NCBI RefSeq assembly: GCF_002878395.1
Contig: NC_061118.1
Coordinates: forward strand, 83,905,447 to 83,969,446
From: Capsicum annuum
Lineage: Eukaryota; Streptophyta; Magnoliopsida; Solanales; Solanaceae
Length of the DNA: 64,000 nucleotides
Reading direction: 5' to 3'
A model generated the notes under the pieces. That model worked only from the letters and a program-made list of their open reading frames with translations, did no database searches and was not told where the DNA came from. Positions 9,655 to 21,065 of the stretch are shown here, in pieces (the first letter of the stretch is position 1; every line of letters starts with the position of its first letter). The translations under genes were made by a program, and so were the position numbers.

Positions 9655-10305
9655 ATGAAAATCCCTCCAAAGAAACCCCATTTTTTTTGTTTAGCCAGGT
9701 TTCAAGCATGGTCTTGTGAGTTATCGTTTTTGGTTCATTTTTTCTTTCAATTTTCCTTTGTCTACAATGGAACCTTGTGTTTCGATCCTTCCCTCGATTC
9801 GTATATAGAGAAAGTTTTAGTACATCAAACTACCTATTTTTTTTCGTCTACTATATATGTTACATGCATTATAAAATGAAGAAAGAATTTCTCCCAGAAC
9901 AAATTCAACACCATAATTTCCCATATGAATATTATTTTATAATTATTTAACTCAGGTAGAAAAATAGTCAAATTTATGTTGTGCTGTAGAAAATTCTCAT
10001 GTGTCTTAAAGTATCTAAAGGGACAAGATCATATTGAACATGTAAAACTGAAAAGGGCTAGTAAAGAGTGGCGGATTAAGCTGAATGACAAACGATTCGA
10101 AAAAGGTTGGAGAAAATTTATAGAGGAAAATGATGTGCAATTGGGAGATATATTGATGTTTAGATATGAAGGAAAAATGGAATTTGAAGTTTCTATCTTT
10201 GATTCAACTTATTGTGATAGAGAATATGCAGAATATCTGCACGGAGATCGAGGAGGAAGAGCTTGTACAGGTGAAGAGATTTTCAAGAAATATAAATTCA
10301 AATAG
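9655..10305 (+). pseudogene. B3-domain (REM-type) transcription factor, broken
   Basis: The first exon opens at 9655 with MKIPPKKPHFF, as in Solanaceae REM proteins. It shifts frame across a T-run, then reads PGFKHGL to a GTGAG donor (9716). The second exon follows CTGTAG at 9989 and encodes most of a B3 fold: LKYLKGQDHIEHVKLKRA, the WRIKL strand, the GWRKFIEEND helix and LGDILMFRYEG, then FEVSIFD. It stops at 10305 just past the first B3 domain, where a multi-domain REM protein would continue. Two-base shortening near the exon 2 start and the exon 1 frameshift break it. B3 proteins bind DNA in the nucleus; this copy should be non-functional. Confidence 0.8.
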
Positions 10306-10412
10306 GACATTTTCCCCTGTTTGTTGTATAACGTTCTCCCTTTCATATTATTTCATTGTTGTTACTTCTCTCATATCTATATCTCCAATTTCACACTCTT
10401 TGACATGTTTTA

Positions 10413-10537
10413 TTTAAGTCGATGGTCTATTAGAAATAACCTCTCTATTTGTACAAGATAAGGATAAGGTTTGCGTAGACTCTACCCTCTCCAGACCCCA
10501 CTTTGTGGGATTACATGGCTTACATTATTGTTGATTT
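10413..10537 (+). mobile_element. RTE LINE 3' tail fragment
   Basis: The stretch gatggtctattagaaataacctctc to the end near attgttg matches the 3' part of the element at 5979-6317 (gtctatcggaagcagcctc, tagactctacc, agaccccact, tgttg) with many substitutions. Only the last 125 bp or so are left, with an eroded (TTG)n end. Confidence 0.6.
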
Positions 10538-10573
10538 TGCAAGTTAATTCCCTTAAATCTTAGCATTAAGATG

Positions 10574-13160
10574 TGTTAAGTAGTGTGATGACTTTATTTT
10601 TGGTGATTTTGTAAATTATTTACTTTTGTGTGATTTAACCATTTTACGCCTCCTTGTAGTTGGTTTGTGGCATTTCTAGTATCGGGATGATTGGCATAAT
10701 TCTCAATACATTTTAGTATGATTTGTACTAGTTTATGACTTTTAGAGGTTACAAAAGGCTTTATAGTTGATTTCAATCAACATTTTATTATTTTGTGCAT
10801 CGGATGACAAAACGGACTGCACCAACAGATTTAAAACATTGATTTTAGGTTGATAACATGGTTGGTGTGATTTTACAGTTTTGGTATCTCATTTCGACCC
10901 TCGATTCAAAAAGTTATGAAATTAGGTCTCTGGGGGTTAGTTTTGTGAAAACAATTTCTTTTTAAGAATTTGATATTGCCACTGAGTTTGAAACGTCGAA
11001 TTTTATAGGGTAGCATAGTTCGTCTGTATTCTCGAGATTTCAAATGATCCCGAGGGATCTGTGGGGATTCTCCAAGTCTCTAGTTGATGCACCACTCAAT
11101 TGGTGCATCTGCTTAAGCGACCCAAGGGCCGTTTAAGCGGAGACTGCTAAGCGGCCAGCCAGTCGCTTAAGCTACCTGGCTTAACCAGCCAAGTGTCGCT
11201 TAAGCAACATTAGGTCCGCTTAAGCGATGCGTGCAGATGGGGCGGGTGTCACGGAAGTGGCACTTGGTCGCTTAAGCAGCATAGTGTCTACTTAAGCGAT
11301 ATCTAGGTAATATATATATCCCATTATCGATTTTTCCACTATTTTTAATACTTGGAGCTTCAAGTTTTAGATTTTTTTGGGCGATTTCTTTAATTTTCAA
11401 GCTTGGGTAAGCTCCAAATCCGCATTTCAATTATTTTTCTTTGATTTTTGTCATTTAAAGCTTGTTAAAACTCGATTTCAAAAGTTGAATTTGAGATTTT
11501 GGATCGGAAGACCTAAATTAGTATTTCTTCAATATAATCTCCAATTCCAACCCATTTTTACTTAGCTTTTCTTCTATGACTTGCTTTAATTATGGAAAAT
11601 ATATTTATGAACTAAAATTTTGATTTTACCCTACTTCTTCAAAAATCCATCTTAGGGATTTATTTTGTTCCCGACTAAAAATGAGCAATATGAGCATCAT
11701 TGGCTTTCTTTTAATGCATATGTTGTATATTTGTATGTTTTAGTTGATTTTGTGTCTGTTCGTAAAGATAAGGCTCCATCTAATGCTGATATAAAAACAT
11801 GTTATAGGTATGGAAACTAATCATGAAAATGGATTTATTATTATTTTGTGCCCATCTGGGGACCTATGTTGTTCTTATTTGGTAATTTTGAGACATTATT
11901 TGCTATGTGTGACCGTGTAGGATCTTATATGATGTTATTGGTCTGGTATTTATGTAATTGGTTGTACTCTTTTTGGTGGAAATTGCTTAAGTTGGGGTCA
12001 ATGTGGTATCAATGTCATATTATTACATATCTTACTTTATTGGCATATGGATTATATTGGATCATGGATGGTTGGCTTATTAGTGGATTTTTGGCTCACG
12101 TGCTTGATATATTGGTTGGATTTGGAAATTTCTATTCTGATTGATTGTGAGCATTACATCCTCATATTATATAAATTCATAAAACATCGGTACCACTGTA
12201 GAAATAATCAGTACCATTGTAGAAATACTAATTTTTTCTCACAGAAAATATGACATCATTAATAACCTTTTGTCGATGCATGTGCTAGAGAAGAGTTATG
12301 GATATTGAATTGGTATTGGTTATTGAATTGTATATGGGTTGTCGAACTCGTCATGGATCCTACCTCAGGAGCACATCTCAGTAGGTGTATACGGAGGTTG
12401 TGTAACAACCTCATCCATCGTATCATTATTATTCACATTGCATTTTATACATTTTTTACTTCTTGTGTTGTACCTTCGTGTTTAATTTGATGTGTATATA
12501 TCATTTGCTTCTTTTTTGTACTTGTATTTGGTATATATGTATACTTTAGAACTATTAGTGGAGAAGGTGTGGGCTACCGTTTGAGATATTTTCTAATTAC
12601 AAGTGATGTGCCCATAGTGTGTATTTTATATACTTTATTTTCTACTTTTATCAGTCTGTCTATGAACTTACCTAGTATAAATGGATCATACACATCCCTA
12701 CCACACCCTTTCGATACAGATCGAGGTACGAGTTCACCGCACGATAGCTGATTTCGGGTAGTGTTGGAGTATTTTTAAGGTAGCGGTCAGTCTATGCTTC
12801 TAGAGTTGATCTACTATCTGCTCTTATTTGGTTTATGTCTTGTTTTAGTATTCAGAGATATATTATGTTCTTTTTTGGACTATCAGTTGTATATTTTAAC
12901 TTTGAGATGTACTTAATTGGTTCTTACATGGTGACAATAAATTTTAGGGTGATTTATGGTGTTAGTGCTATGTATTTATGGTGTTAGTGCTATGTATTTT
13001 CCGCTAATATTGTATACATATGGTTCAACTTTGTTCTAGAAGTCTTACCTTGGGTCTTGGTGTTGTTTTCTTATTTCATGTCAGTTTGGGTGATAGGCTT
13101 ACTCTCAAGACTTGCCATAACAAGTGCCATCATGACCCTTAGTTTTTGGATCGCGAGAAA
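10574..13160 (+). repeat. LTR of gypsy element A (5' LTR)
   Basis: About 2.6 kb of non-coding DNA directly upstream of a tRNA-Met-type primer site and a gypsy gag. It contains a CTTAAGCG-rich cassette and then a TATA-like ATATATATAT at about 11309-11319. The right edge is set by the PBS; the left edge is estimated from an abrupt change near tgttaag and may be off by tens of bases. A 22-bp tandem duplication lies at 12953-12996. The partner LTR must lie right of the window. Confidence 0.55.
11100..11302. promoter_or_regulatory. Palindromic cassette in LTR A
   Basis: CGCTTAAG, GCTTAAGCG and close variants occur about nine times in 200 bp; TTAA-centred palindromes alternate with GC-rich spacers. 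The cassette ends just before the TATA-like stretch. Probably U3 upstream control DNA; function inferred from position only. Confidence 0.5.
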
Positions 13161-13161
13161 T

Positions 13162-13174
13162 TAGTATCAGAGCC
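13162..13174 (+). other. Primer binding site of element A
   Basis: TAGTATCAGAGCC, one change from TGGTATCAGAGCC, the complement of initiator tRNA-Met 3' end used by many plant gypsy and copia elements. It is followed by an untranslated leader up to the gag ATG at 13366. Confidence 0.75.
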
Positions 13175-13365
13175 ACCAGGTTCATTGGTCTCAACATTGT
13201 AAGAACAAGATGTCTAGTAGAGTCTCACAGATTGGTATGTAGACATTTGTATCTATCTCTGAGAGGCTATAAGATATCTTTAGGAAATTTCCCTTATTTT
13301 GTTCCATATTGTGCCAATTCTTTTATACCTTGTGTTCTAAATCATATTGAATTCTTTCTGCACAG

Positions 13366-14546
13366 ATGGTGAGGACTAGATCTTATGAGGTTAGAGATGT
13401 TAAACCATCATCCGAGGAGAGAGCTCAATCTAGAGGACGACTTGCAGGTCATAAATGGGTCTGAGATAGAGGATGGGCATGAGGATCTTCCGTATCTAGA
13501 GGTACTATTAGAGGGCTCTCCTTTGAGCCTCAGCCTGAGTATGCTAGAGATGTGGGACCCATTCAAGTCCTACAGAGTTCTTTTACCCAATCTTTGAGGG
13601 GTTATTGATACGCTTGCTGACTCATTTGGAGGGTGTTCCTTTGAGTGCACCTGGTGTTTCTCCAACTCTAAGTGTTGTACCTCCGCCTGTTCAAGAGCCT
13701 GTCTATGGTGTTCCTCTAATTGTGGGTGTAGATGCTCTAGTGGTACCGACATTGTTTATGGTACTCCACAGACTCTAAGTGTTGTTCCTCTTTTTATGCC
13801 AGTATCCAACTATAGTATTCCAAAATCATGAGTTCAACCTTTATCTATGTTACCCCCTCGAGTGGGGTCTCATATAGCCAGATTCACTATTCCTTATTTT
13901 ATTGTGAGTATAATTATGTCTTCTGAGGATCAGAAGAGGTTTGAGAGATTCACTTATTTAAGTCCACCTAGGTTCAGTGGTGTTATGGGTGAGAATGCCT
14001 ATGAGTTCTTGATTGATTATAAAGAAAAGTATCGCTCAAAACACATGGGGTTTGCTTACACTACCTACTAGTTAAGAGATACAACCAGGGATTGGTAGAG
14101 GTCACTTGTCAGTTGCAGACCTTTTGGTTCGTCAGAGATAACTTGGGATCAGTTTGCTGAGGCCTTTTTGGACAAATATTTACCTTATAGTTTGAGAGAT
14201 CAAATGAGAGATGAGTTTGATCACTTAGAGCGGGGCTCCATGACTGTTGAATAGTATGAAATATGTTTCTATGCCTTTCTAGATATTTTTATACCAGTAT
14301 TTCCACCAAGTTTGAGAAGATTTAAAAGTTTGTGAAGGGGTTGGATGTTTTACTTCAACTTGCTACTGTCCAGATGGTAGTGCCAGGGGCATCATTTCAG
14401 AGTATAGTGGATCATGCTAAGATGACTGAGTCTATTCTTCAAGCATCTCAAGGAGGCACCAAGAGGGTGCGCCGCCAGGGCAAGTTCAGAGGTTACACTC
14501 CTCGAGGTAGAGATTCTAGAGGTTTTTACGAGTATTATGGCAGACC
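13366..14546 (+). pseudogene. gag of gypsy element A (truncated by B)
   Basis: Starts MVRTRSYEVRDVKPS after a CAG at 13365, then runs through several frames. Recognisable pieces are PPRFSGVMGENAYEFLIDY (about 13960), the RDTTRDW motif, FLDKYLP and SLRDQMRDEF, and VKGLDVLLQLATVQMV to KMTESILQASQGG (14332 on). This is the retrotransposon gag fold that packages RNA. At least ten stops or shifts. The reading ends at 14546 where the LTR of B begins, so pol of A should lie beyond the right end of the window. Confidence 0.75.
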
Positions 14547-15050
14547 TGCAATACCCCCCAGGATCCTAGACAAGTTCCCAATTAGTCGTCATGTGCTAGA
14601 AGGTCCCCAAAGCAACAATTCCACACTAAGTACAAGTGTCATGAGCACCTTCACACCCTTAATATTTTGAATATTTTATTTTTGGCCTTCTCGTGTTCGC
14701 AATATTGATTTTTGGCTTGAAATATGTTTAGGAATGTTAAAAGGGTCATCCGGGAGAGTTTCAAAAATTTTGGAGGAGATTCGAGGTGATTTTGAACCAC
14801 GGAGGCAGTATGCCTCTGCGATTTCGACAAGTAACGGAGGTCACCCTTTTCGATAGGCAGCATGTCATAGAGGTAAGCCTCTCCGATAGGCAGTGTGTCA
14901 CAGTTATAGGTCTCCGTGATATGCTCCGTGTCACGCCATAGTGTAAAAAACCAGGCAGTCATATAAGGCTTAAGGGCTTTTGTTTTTTTTCTTCCTTGGA
15001 AACACTCAATTCACGAGCTATAACCCCAAATAAGCATAATTTTCCCTCTT
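14547..15050 (+). repeat. 5' LTR of element B, right part deleted
   Basis: Aligns with the 3' LTR from 62787 through taagcataattttcc, including the GGAGGC/GATAGGC cassette (about 14790-14940) and the TATA-like ATATAAGG at 14961. It then breaks off at about 15050. The sequence after it (atgagcaagaggctat) matches the post-PBS leader type seen at 23664 in C. So the rest of the LTR and the PBS were deleted. Confidence 0.8.
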
Positions 15051-15160
15051 ATGAGCAAGAGGCTATGGGACGTATTAGGATCTATCCTTTCTTTCATGAT
15101 CTCTATCGTGCTTTGGTATTAGCTTTATCTGCTTAAATTTGTGCTTTCACATGACAGAGA

Positions 15161-16220
15161 ATGCCTCCTCAAAGAGCTTATACACGCAGAAATGAGGATC
15201 AACCAGCCTTACCACCTCTTGCAGACCCTTTGAATGAAAATGTCTCATATGCTGAGTTTCAGGCTGCGTTCTAAGTGTCAGCTCAAGCTGCAGATGCAAA
15301 TGTTCTGGGACACCAGCCAACAACAGTACCACTTTAGAAGAATGGTAACTTAGCTGCAGCTAGAATTAGGGACTTTATGAGGATGAACCCACCTGAATTC
15401 TTTGGGTCAAAGGTGAATAAAGATCCTCAGTTCTTTATTAATGAGGTGAAAAATATTACACAAATTATACATGTTATTAAAGAGGAAAGTGTGGAATTGA
15501 CTTCCTATCAATTGAAAGATGTTTCTTATGATTGGGTTACTATGTGGAGGGATGGTAGAGGTAAGAATACAAATTCTATGAGTTGGGATGTATTTCAAAA
15601 TGCATTTCTGGATAAGTTCTTTCCTTGTGAGATATGGAAGGATAAGGTAGATGACTTCATGAACCTGAGGCGGGGCTCTATGTTAGTGAACGAATATTGC
15701 CTTAAATTTACCCAACTAACTAAGTATGCCCCAAAGTTATTGTAGATTCCAAAGCTCGAATGAGTAAGTTTGTCACTAGTGTGTTTGATTTGGTAGTTAA
15801 GGAGTGTAGGACTGGCATGTTTATTAGAGATATGGATATTACTCGTTTGATGACCCATGCTCAACAGATTGAGGTGGAAAAGTTAAAGGAATAAGAGAGG
15901 AGGAACAAGATGGCTGGGACTAAATAATTTGGGTTTAGTCAACAGAAGTCAGTAGGGGGAGTCGTTCTCAGTTTTAAGGTCACTCGTCAGCACCTGCACC
16001 GTCCTCGTCTTATGCCCCTACACCCAAAACTACGCAAGAGCAGCGGGGAAAAACTTCGACTTCTAGATCCTATGGTAGTTTGGCTTGGGAGACTAAGTTA
16101 TCTAGTTTGCGCAATGTATGGTAAGGCCCATCTAAGTGAGTGCTTGATGGGCAGAGATAGTTGTTATTATTATGGCAAGATGGGCCACAAGGTCAAGGAA
16201 TGTCCTTATACTAAGTAGGG
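15161..16220 (+). pseudogene. gag of element B
   Basis: Begins MPPQRAYTRRNEDQP at 15161. It contains ARIRDFMRMNPPEFFGSK, the long open piece 15377-15745 with WDVFQNAFLDKFFP and LRRGSMLVNEY, and near the end a CCHC knuckle with first Cys lost (CYYYGKMGHKVKEC, about 16171-16206). Many TAG codons. Gag forms the particle and the knuckle binds RNA. Confidence 0.8.
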
Positions 16221-16661
16221 AAGCAATTATGCTTGTCCTCAGACTCAGTCCACAAATTTAGCTGTTTAGTTAGGTTGCCCATCTCTACAGTAGACACATC
16301 ATCCAGTACCGATGGTGGTCAGCTTTAGAATTGATTTTATGCTATACCACCCCATTAGGAGCAAGAGAGTTCCCCAGATATTTTCACTAGTATGCTCCGT
16401 GGCTTTCACCTTGATGTTTATGTGTAGCTAGAGCCTGGGTCAAACCTCTCTTTTGTGACCTCACTTGTTTTTATAAAGTGCCCTGTTACAGTCCTCCATA
16501 GGGTCATATTTGCAGATTTAATAGAGTTAAAGATGATGGATTTCAATGTTATTTTGGGCATGGATTGGATCTATTTATGCTAGGCATTAGTCGATTGTCG
16601 CACTCAAGTAGTGAAGTTTTAGTTTCCTGATGAGTCATTCTTTGAGTGGGAGGGTAGTTCG
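16221..16661 (+). pseudogene. Protease region of element B
   Basis: Heavily broken. A segment with DFNVILGMDWI (about 16540-16570) and the following strand mark the end of the retropepsin domain. The catalytic DSG triad region (about 16420) is not readable in one frame. Continues into the RT linker at 16662. Confidence 0.6.
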
Positions 16662-17056
16662 GTGCCTCCCAAGGGTTGTTTTGTCTCTTATATTAAAACC
16701 AAAAAGTTAATAGCAAAAGAGTGTATCTACCACCTTGTTCGAGTTAAAGATACTAAGTTTGAAGCCCCAACCATTCAGTCAGTTCGTGTAGTGAATGAAG
16801 TTTCTGAGGTCTTCCCATATGATTTACCCAGGGTACCTCTCGATAGAGAAATAGAGTTTGGGATTGATTTCCTTCTCGATACCCAACCTATCTCCATTTC
16901 TCCCTATCGTATGACTCCGATTGAGCTTAAGATTGTGAAGGAGCAACTTAAGGATCTCTTAAATAAAGGGTTCATAGACCTAGTATTTCCCTATGGGTGC
17001 TCCAGTTCTATTCGTGCACAAGAAGGATGACACACTCATAATGTGTATAGATGAGT
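16662..17056 (+). pseudogene. RT N-terminal part of element B
   Basis: An open piece of 122 codons reads GCFVSYIKTKKLIAKE, the EVFPYDLPRVPLDREIEF entry of gypsy RT, then ISISPYRMTPIELKIVKEQL and KDLLNKGFI. It loses frame near PYGCSSS and stops reading at the E insertion, within the motif normally ending in CIDYRQLN. The other half resumes at 58177. Confidence 0.8.
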
Positions 17057-18583
17057 TGCTATAGAAATATAGTACTTTTGAAACTTAAAACGATAAAACT
17101 ATGCAAGATTCTTAGGTTGTTTTGTTAGATATGATGTGTTTCGAGCATGTTTTGCAGGAAACTAGGTTTTGGATGCTAAGTTTGTGAAAAAGATGAAAAT
17201 GGCAATTTTGGCTACTTACTTGATCAATTTTGTGTATTTTTGACACTTTTTGGATATACGTGACCAAAACATGTGATGAAAGTTAAAGATTTGAAACTTG
17301 GTTGCATGTATTGGAAGGCTTGGCACTTACCTTGTCCACATATAGCACGTGTGGTCTGTATAAGACTAAGGTATGTACCGAAATTGAAGATCCAGAGAGT
17401 GAAAGAGCTAAAAAAGAACTTCCGACATTTACCTATGCCAACTTGTGGGCCGCCATATGGATAAGGTAAGTGCCAGAAGTCCAAAATCTCAAGAGCAAAA
17501 GACGTAGGAATTTTTTCTGGCAGTTGTAGGTGTCTACAAGCCGCCAACCTCAGGCTGCATATGGCACATGCACCTAAAGCTAGGACGTATGTGGACACAG
17601 ATAAGTGGCCACTGACCTTTATTTGTCCTTTTTCATCTACGCTTTGATTTTAGGGTTTCCTCATGTACTATAAATATCCTTTATGTGTTTTTAGTAGAAA
17701 TTATGTACTCTTGTACTCACAAACATATTTTTATTTTGAGATTAAATTTTAGTCTTTGGATTCTCTTGTATGAATTTTTTTTGATTAATTCAGTTAAAGT
17801 TTTGGGTTTTTACTTATGATTATTATGATTTCATCTTATGCTTTCAATCATGAATGTCGTTGATTACTTCACAAGTATGAATGGCTAAAAACCCTTAGAT
17901 AGGGTTGTGGAAACCATGGAGAATTGACGAAGTAGGGGAAGTGCTATTGTTGTTCTGAACCTATGCCCATGCATGCATTGCATTATCTTTACTTTAATAG
18001 TTATCTTAGCGGTTTCAAATGTTAGGATCCTGCCTAGATTATTGCTTCTTTATCCAAAAGAGGAGTAATGACTTGGAAAAGATAATGAGAAAAGTAATTT
18101 GAAATTTAAATATCAATCCACTCTATTACGTATTATCTAAGTAAGATGGTTAGCTGTCATCTAATAACTAGAGACTCAAAAGGTAATAGTTAATTGAGAT
18201 CAAGATAAGGGTTAGTAAGGCGACATCCTGAGACTTAAAAGGTAAATGGTGAAATCTATAAGCTCGTTTAAAAGACTATTGATAGTACATAACTTATCAA
18301 TTCTGAATGCAAGGTATTAGCTTCGTTCAATAAAGCATGATAAGTTTACGGAGTTAAGATGCCAGTGGGAACACAATTCTAGTGTTCACTTAATACTTGC
18401 CACTTGTTCGATATTGCTAGTTAAAAACCCCCATTTACTTTTCTAGTTCTGCCTGTTGGTTACAACAGCTAGAGCTATGATTCCACGTATTCCCTTGGGA
18501 TTTGAATCCAACCTTTGTTGGGATTCTATATTTGACAGTGACCGTATAATATTCGAAATTAAGGTGTATCTTTGGCGTTATCA
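17057..18583 (+). repeat. 5' LTR of element E
   Basis: Begins TGCTATAGAAATATAG and ends GGCGTTATCA just before the PBS, about 1.53 kb. It aligns along its length with 56601-58176. It contains the inverted GGCACTTACC/GGTAAGTGCC cassette (about 17330-17475) and a TATAAATA box at 17669. Confidence 0.88.
17669..17676 (+). promoter_or_regulatory. TATA box of LTR E
   Basis: TATAAATA, kept in the partial copy (32871-32878) and eroded to TCTAAATA in the 3' LTR. Lies about 200 bp downstream of the palindromic cassette. Confidence 0.55.
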
Positions 18584-18588
18584 AATTT

Positions 18589-18607
18589 TGGTGCCGTTGC
18601 CGGAGAA
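18589..18607 (+). other. Primer binding site of element E
   Basis: TGGTGCCGTTGCCGGAGAA, close to the TGGCGCCGTTGCCGGGGA site characteristic of Athila/Tat elements. Five bases after the LTR end. Confidence 0.85.
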
Positions 18608-18699
18608 TACAGTATTGATTTATGAATTGAAGTTATTGTAGTTTACGTGTTTTATTTTTATTTTTGTTCTTAGTTGGATATACGTTGGTGTATTCCTAG

Positions 18700-20300
18700 T
18701 ATACGGAGTAGAGGCAATCCCTTAATCCCAGTGAATTCAAATCCAGATAGGATCCTACAGACACTTAGTAGCATGACAACATAAAAAAAATGATATTCCT
18801 AAAGAGGTTCGTGATGATGTGCCTCCACCTCCTTCTGAAGGAGTTTAGGACATTGTTGATCAATAAACGAGAGATGATTTTAGCACAAACCACTAATAAT
18901 AAGAGGGAAGAAGATCAACGGATAACTTGGGAGACAGAGTTAGCTGAGCAGAGACAGGCAGCAGATTGCTGAGCAACACTCAATGGAAATTAAAACAGAG
19001 TCAGAGGTGGTTGTCCTTAAGTGATCCCAGCATATTAGTATGTGTATCCATACGAGGATAATGAAGAAGATTTGGGATACATTGAGCCGACAGACACTGG
19101 AGCCATTGTTCCACCTATCTTACCCCCCGATGTCAAGTTTAACATCTCTAGTGCTATGATCTAGCTCTTATACTTAAAAGGTGTGTTTGTGGAGTTGCCT
19201 ACAAATGACACAATCATGCATTTAGAAAATTTTACTGGGATTTTCACTTTATATACTATTCCTGGGGTAGATAAGGAGGTGCTTAGACTGAGGTTGTTTC
19301 CCATCTCCCTTACTAGAGAAACATCATTATGGCTGGTGGAACTTTCAAGAGCATCTATCCCTCTTGGAATGATTTATATACATAATTCTTGAACAATTTC
19401 TTTCCTCCATCTAGGGTATTATAGCTCAACGATGAGATTTATAATTTTAGGTAGTTGTAGTCAAAATCTATGTACGAGGCATGGTTTAAATTTAAGAAGA
19501 ATCTTAACATGGTGCCCAACCATCGAATTTTAGGGCCAGGCTTGTTAGAGATATTCTATAGAGCCCTAACCATCAGTTCCAAAGCTATGCCAGACACTAT
19601 TTATGAAGGAGACTTTATGAGATTGTAATGGGATATAGCTTTTAGTATTATGGATCAGATCTTGCTAACTAACGTTGAGTGTCAAGCTCGGGAGTTTAAG
19701 AGAGGTTCTAGAACTTATACCATTGGAGTTTCTAGTGAGAAGAGAGTGGTTGAGGATATTGTAGCTTAAGAGATCTCACTATTATGGACTGATATCAGTG
19801 AGTTGACCAAACAATTGCAATAATAAATTCCATAAAGGTTAATGCAGTAGGGGCACAGGGTGCAGCCTCCAAAGCTTACGAATCTGAGTTAGAGAAGCAG
19901 GCAAAATATTTGGATTGTTAGTTGGTGGGTTTCCAAGTGTAATGACAAGGAAATATTGGTCAAAAATATTATGATGACAGAGACATTAACTAGATATGGT
20001 GAGATAATTACAAGGAAAGGGGAGACAAATATGTTTCACCTGACAGAAGAGATACGTAATAAAAAATAGAAAAAATGTTATCTAAATTGGTGAAGTTTTA
20101 ATAGAGTCAAGAAACTTTACTTAAAGAACTTAAGTCTTATATTTCAGGATTGACCTAAAAGGTGGGCAGATCTCTGTCACTTTAGCTCAAAGGTAGCCAG
20201 GTACTCTCCCTACTGACTTAGTACAGAATCCTCCAACTCTGGCTCATTGTTTGAAAATTTAACGCAAGGAGTGGCATACCACCTGATGATCATTGTGTGC
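18700..20300 (+). pseudogene. gag of element E, copy 1
   Basis: Fragments in shifting frames match plant retrotransposon gag. An acidic N-terminal region comes first. Next are YLKGVFVELPTNDTIMHLENF and a GVDKEVLRLRLFPISLTRE piece (19183-19392), then WFKFKKNLNMVPNH and the LEIFYRALTI helix (about 19480-19580). No CCHC knuckle was found. Copy 2 at 42400-44000 keeps some pieces better. Stops are mostly TAG and TAA. Confidence 0.75.
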
Positions 20301-21065
20301 CTACTACTAATGAGCCAAAGAAGGATAATATTATTACTAACAAGCCACTTGAAGCTGAGTTCAAGAAGCTGACTTGTAGTGATGATGATTATGAGAGTGA
20401 GTACGGTGATGATTGGGTCGCAAATGAGGCCAAAGATAAGGTAAAATATTTTAGCATGATTTCTCATGCACCATTAGTATAAAAGAAGGGGGATCTGGGA
20501 GCAATCACCATACCATGCTCTATTGGGCATTTTGATATAAATCAGGCTCTATATGATTTAGGAGCAAGAATAAATTTAATATCGTTAGTGATATACATGG
20601 TGTTAGGATTAGGAAAAATCAAGCATATATTTGCAAGGCTGTTGATGGCTGATTTATCTATAAAAGATCCAGTGGGTATTTTGTATGACGTAGAAGTAAG
20701 GGTGGCATCCTTCACCTACCTAGAAGATTTCATAATTTTAGATTGTAAAGTGGATGCTCAAGCTCTGACTATCTTGGCCAGACCCTTCTTATCTACTAGT
20801 CGGGTTTTTATTGATATGAACTTGGAGGTGATCACTTTCAAACTGAATGATGAGCAAATGATATTTAATATGTTTATGATATAGCAACAGTGAAACGGTA
20901 TGTGGGTGGTGTCTTTGATAGATACTATGGATGAGGATGTTATTACAGAGGCTAGTGTTCCAGATATACCAGGTGTTGAGAAGATAATAGAGGTAATGGC
21001 TAATCGACTACTAATTGTTGAGAGTGAGGTGGTGACATTATATAAGATGATCCAACCATGGGTCC
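20301..21065 (+). pseudogene. Protease of element E, copy 1, and coiled-coil start
   Basis: Reads IPCSIGHFDINQALYDLGA, where DLGA (20555-20566) is the Athila-type form of the catalytic aspartate motif. It continues with the flap-like strand and a nearly intact ILARPFLSTSRVFIDM end (20588-20884). After a stop and IIEVMANRLLIVESEVVTL it reaches the C insertion at GGTCC (21061-21065). Spliced in silico to 54428 the frame stays open (PWV-QTELETVEARL), so E had no pol here before C arrived. Confidence 0.8.

Noticed and set aside
11100..11302. CRISPR-like or satellite array from the repeated CTTAAGCG units
   Set aside because: Spacing is irregular, units are short and palindromic, and the block lies inside a plant LTR.
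12953..12996. 22-bp tandem duplication as a functional element
   Set aside because: A simple two-copy slippage duplication within LTR A with no further copies.
17224..17598. Long overlapping ORFs on both strands in LTR E
   Set aside because: They arise from the inverted cassette of the LTR and are not kept open in the other LTR copies.
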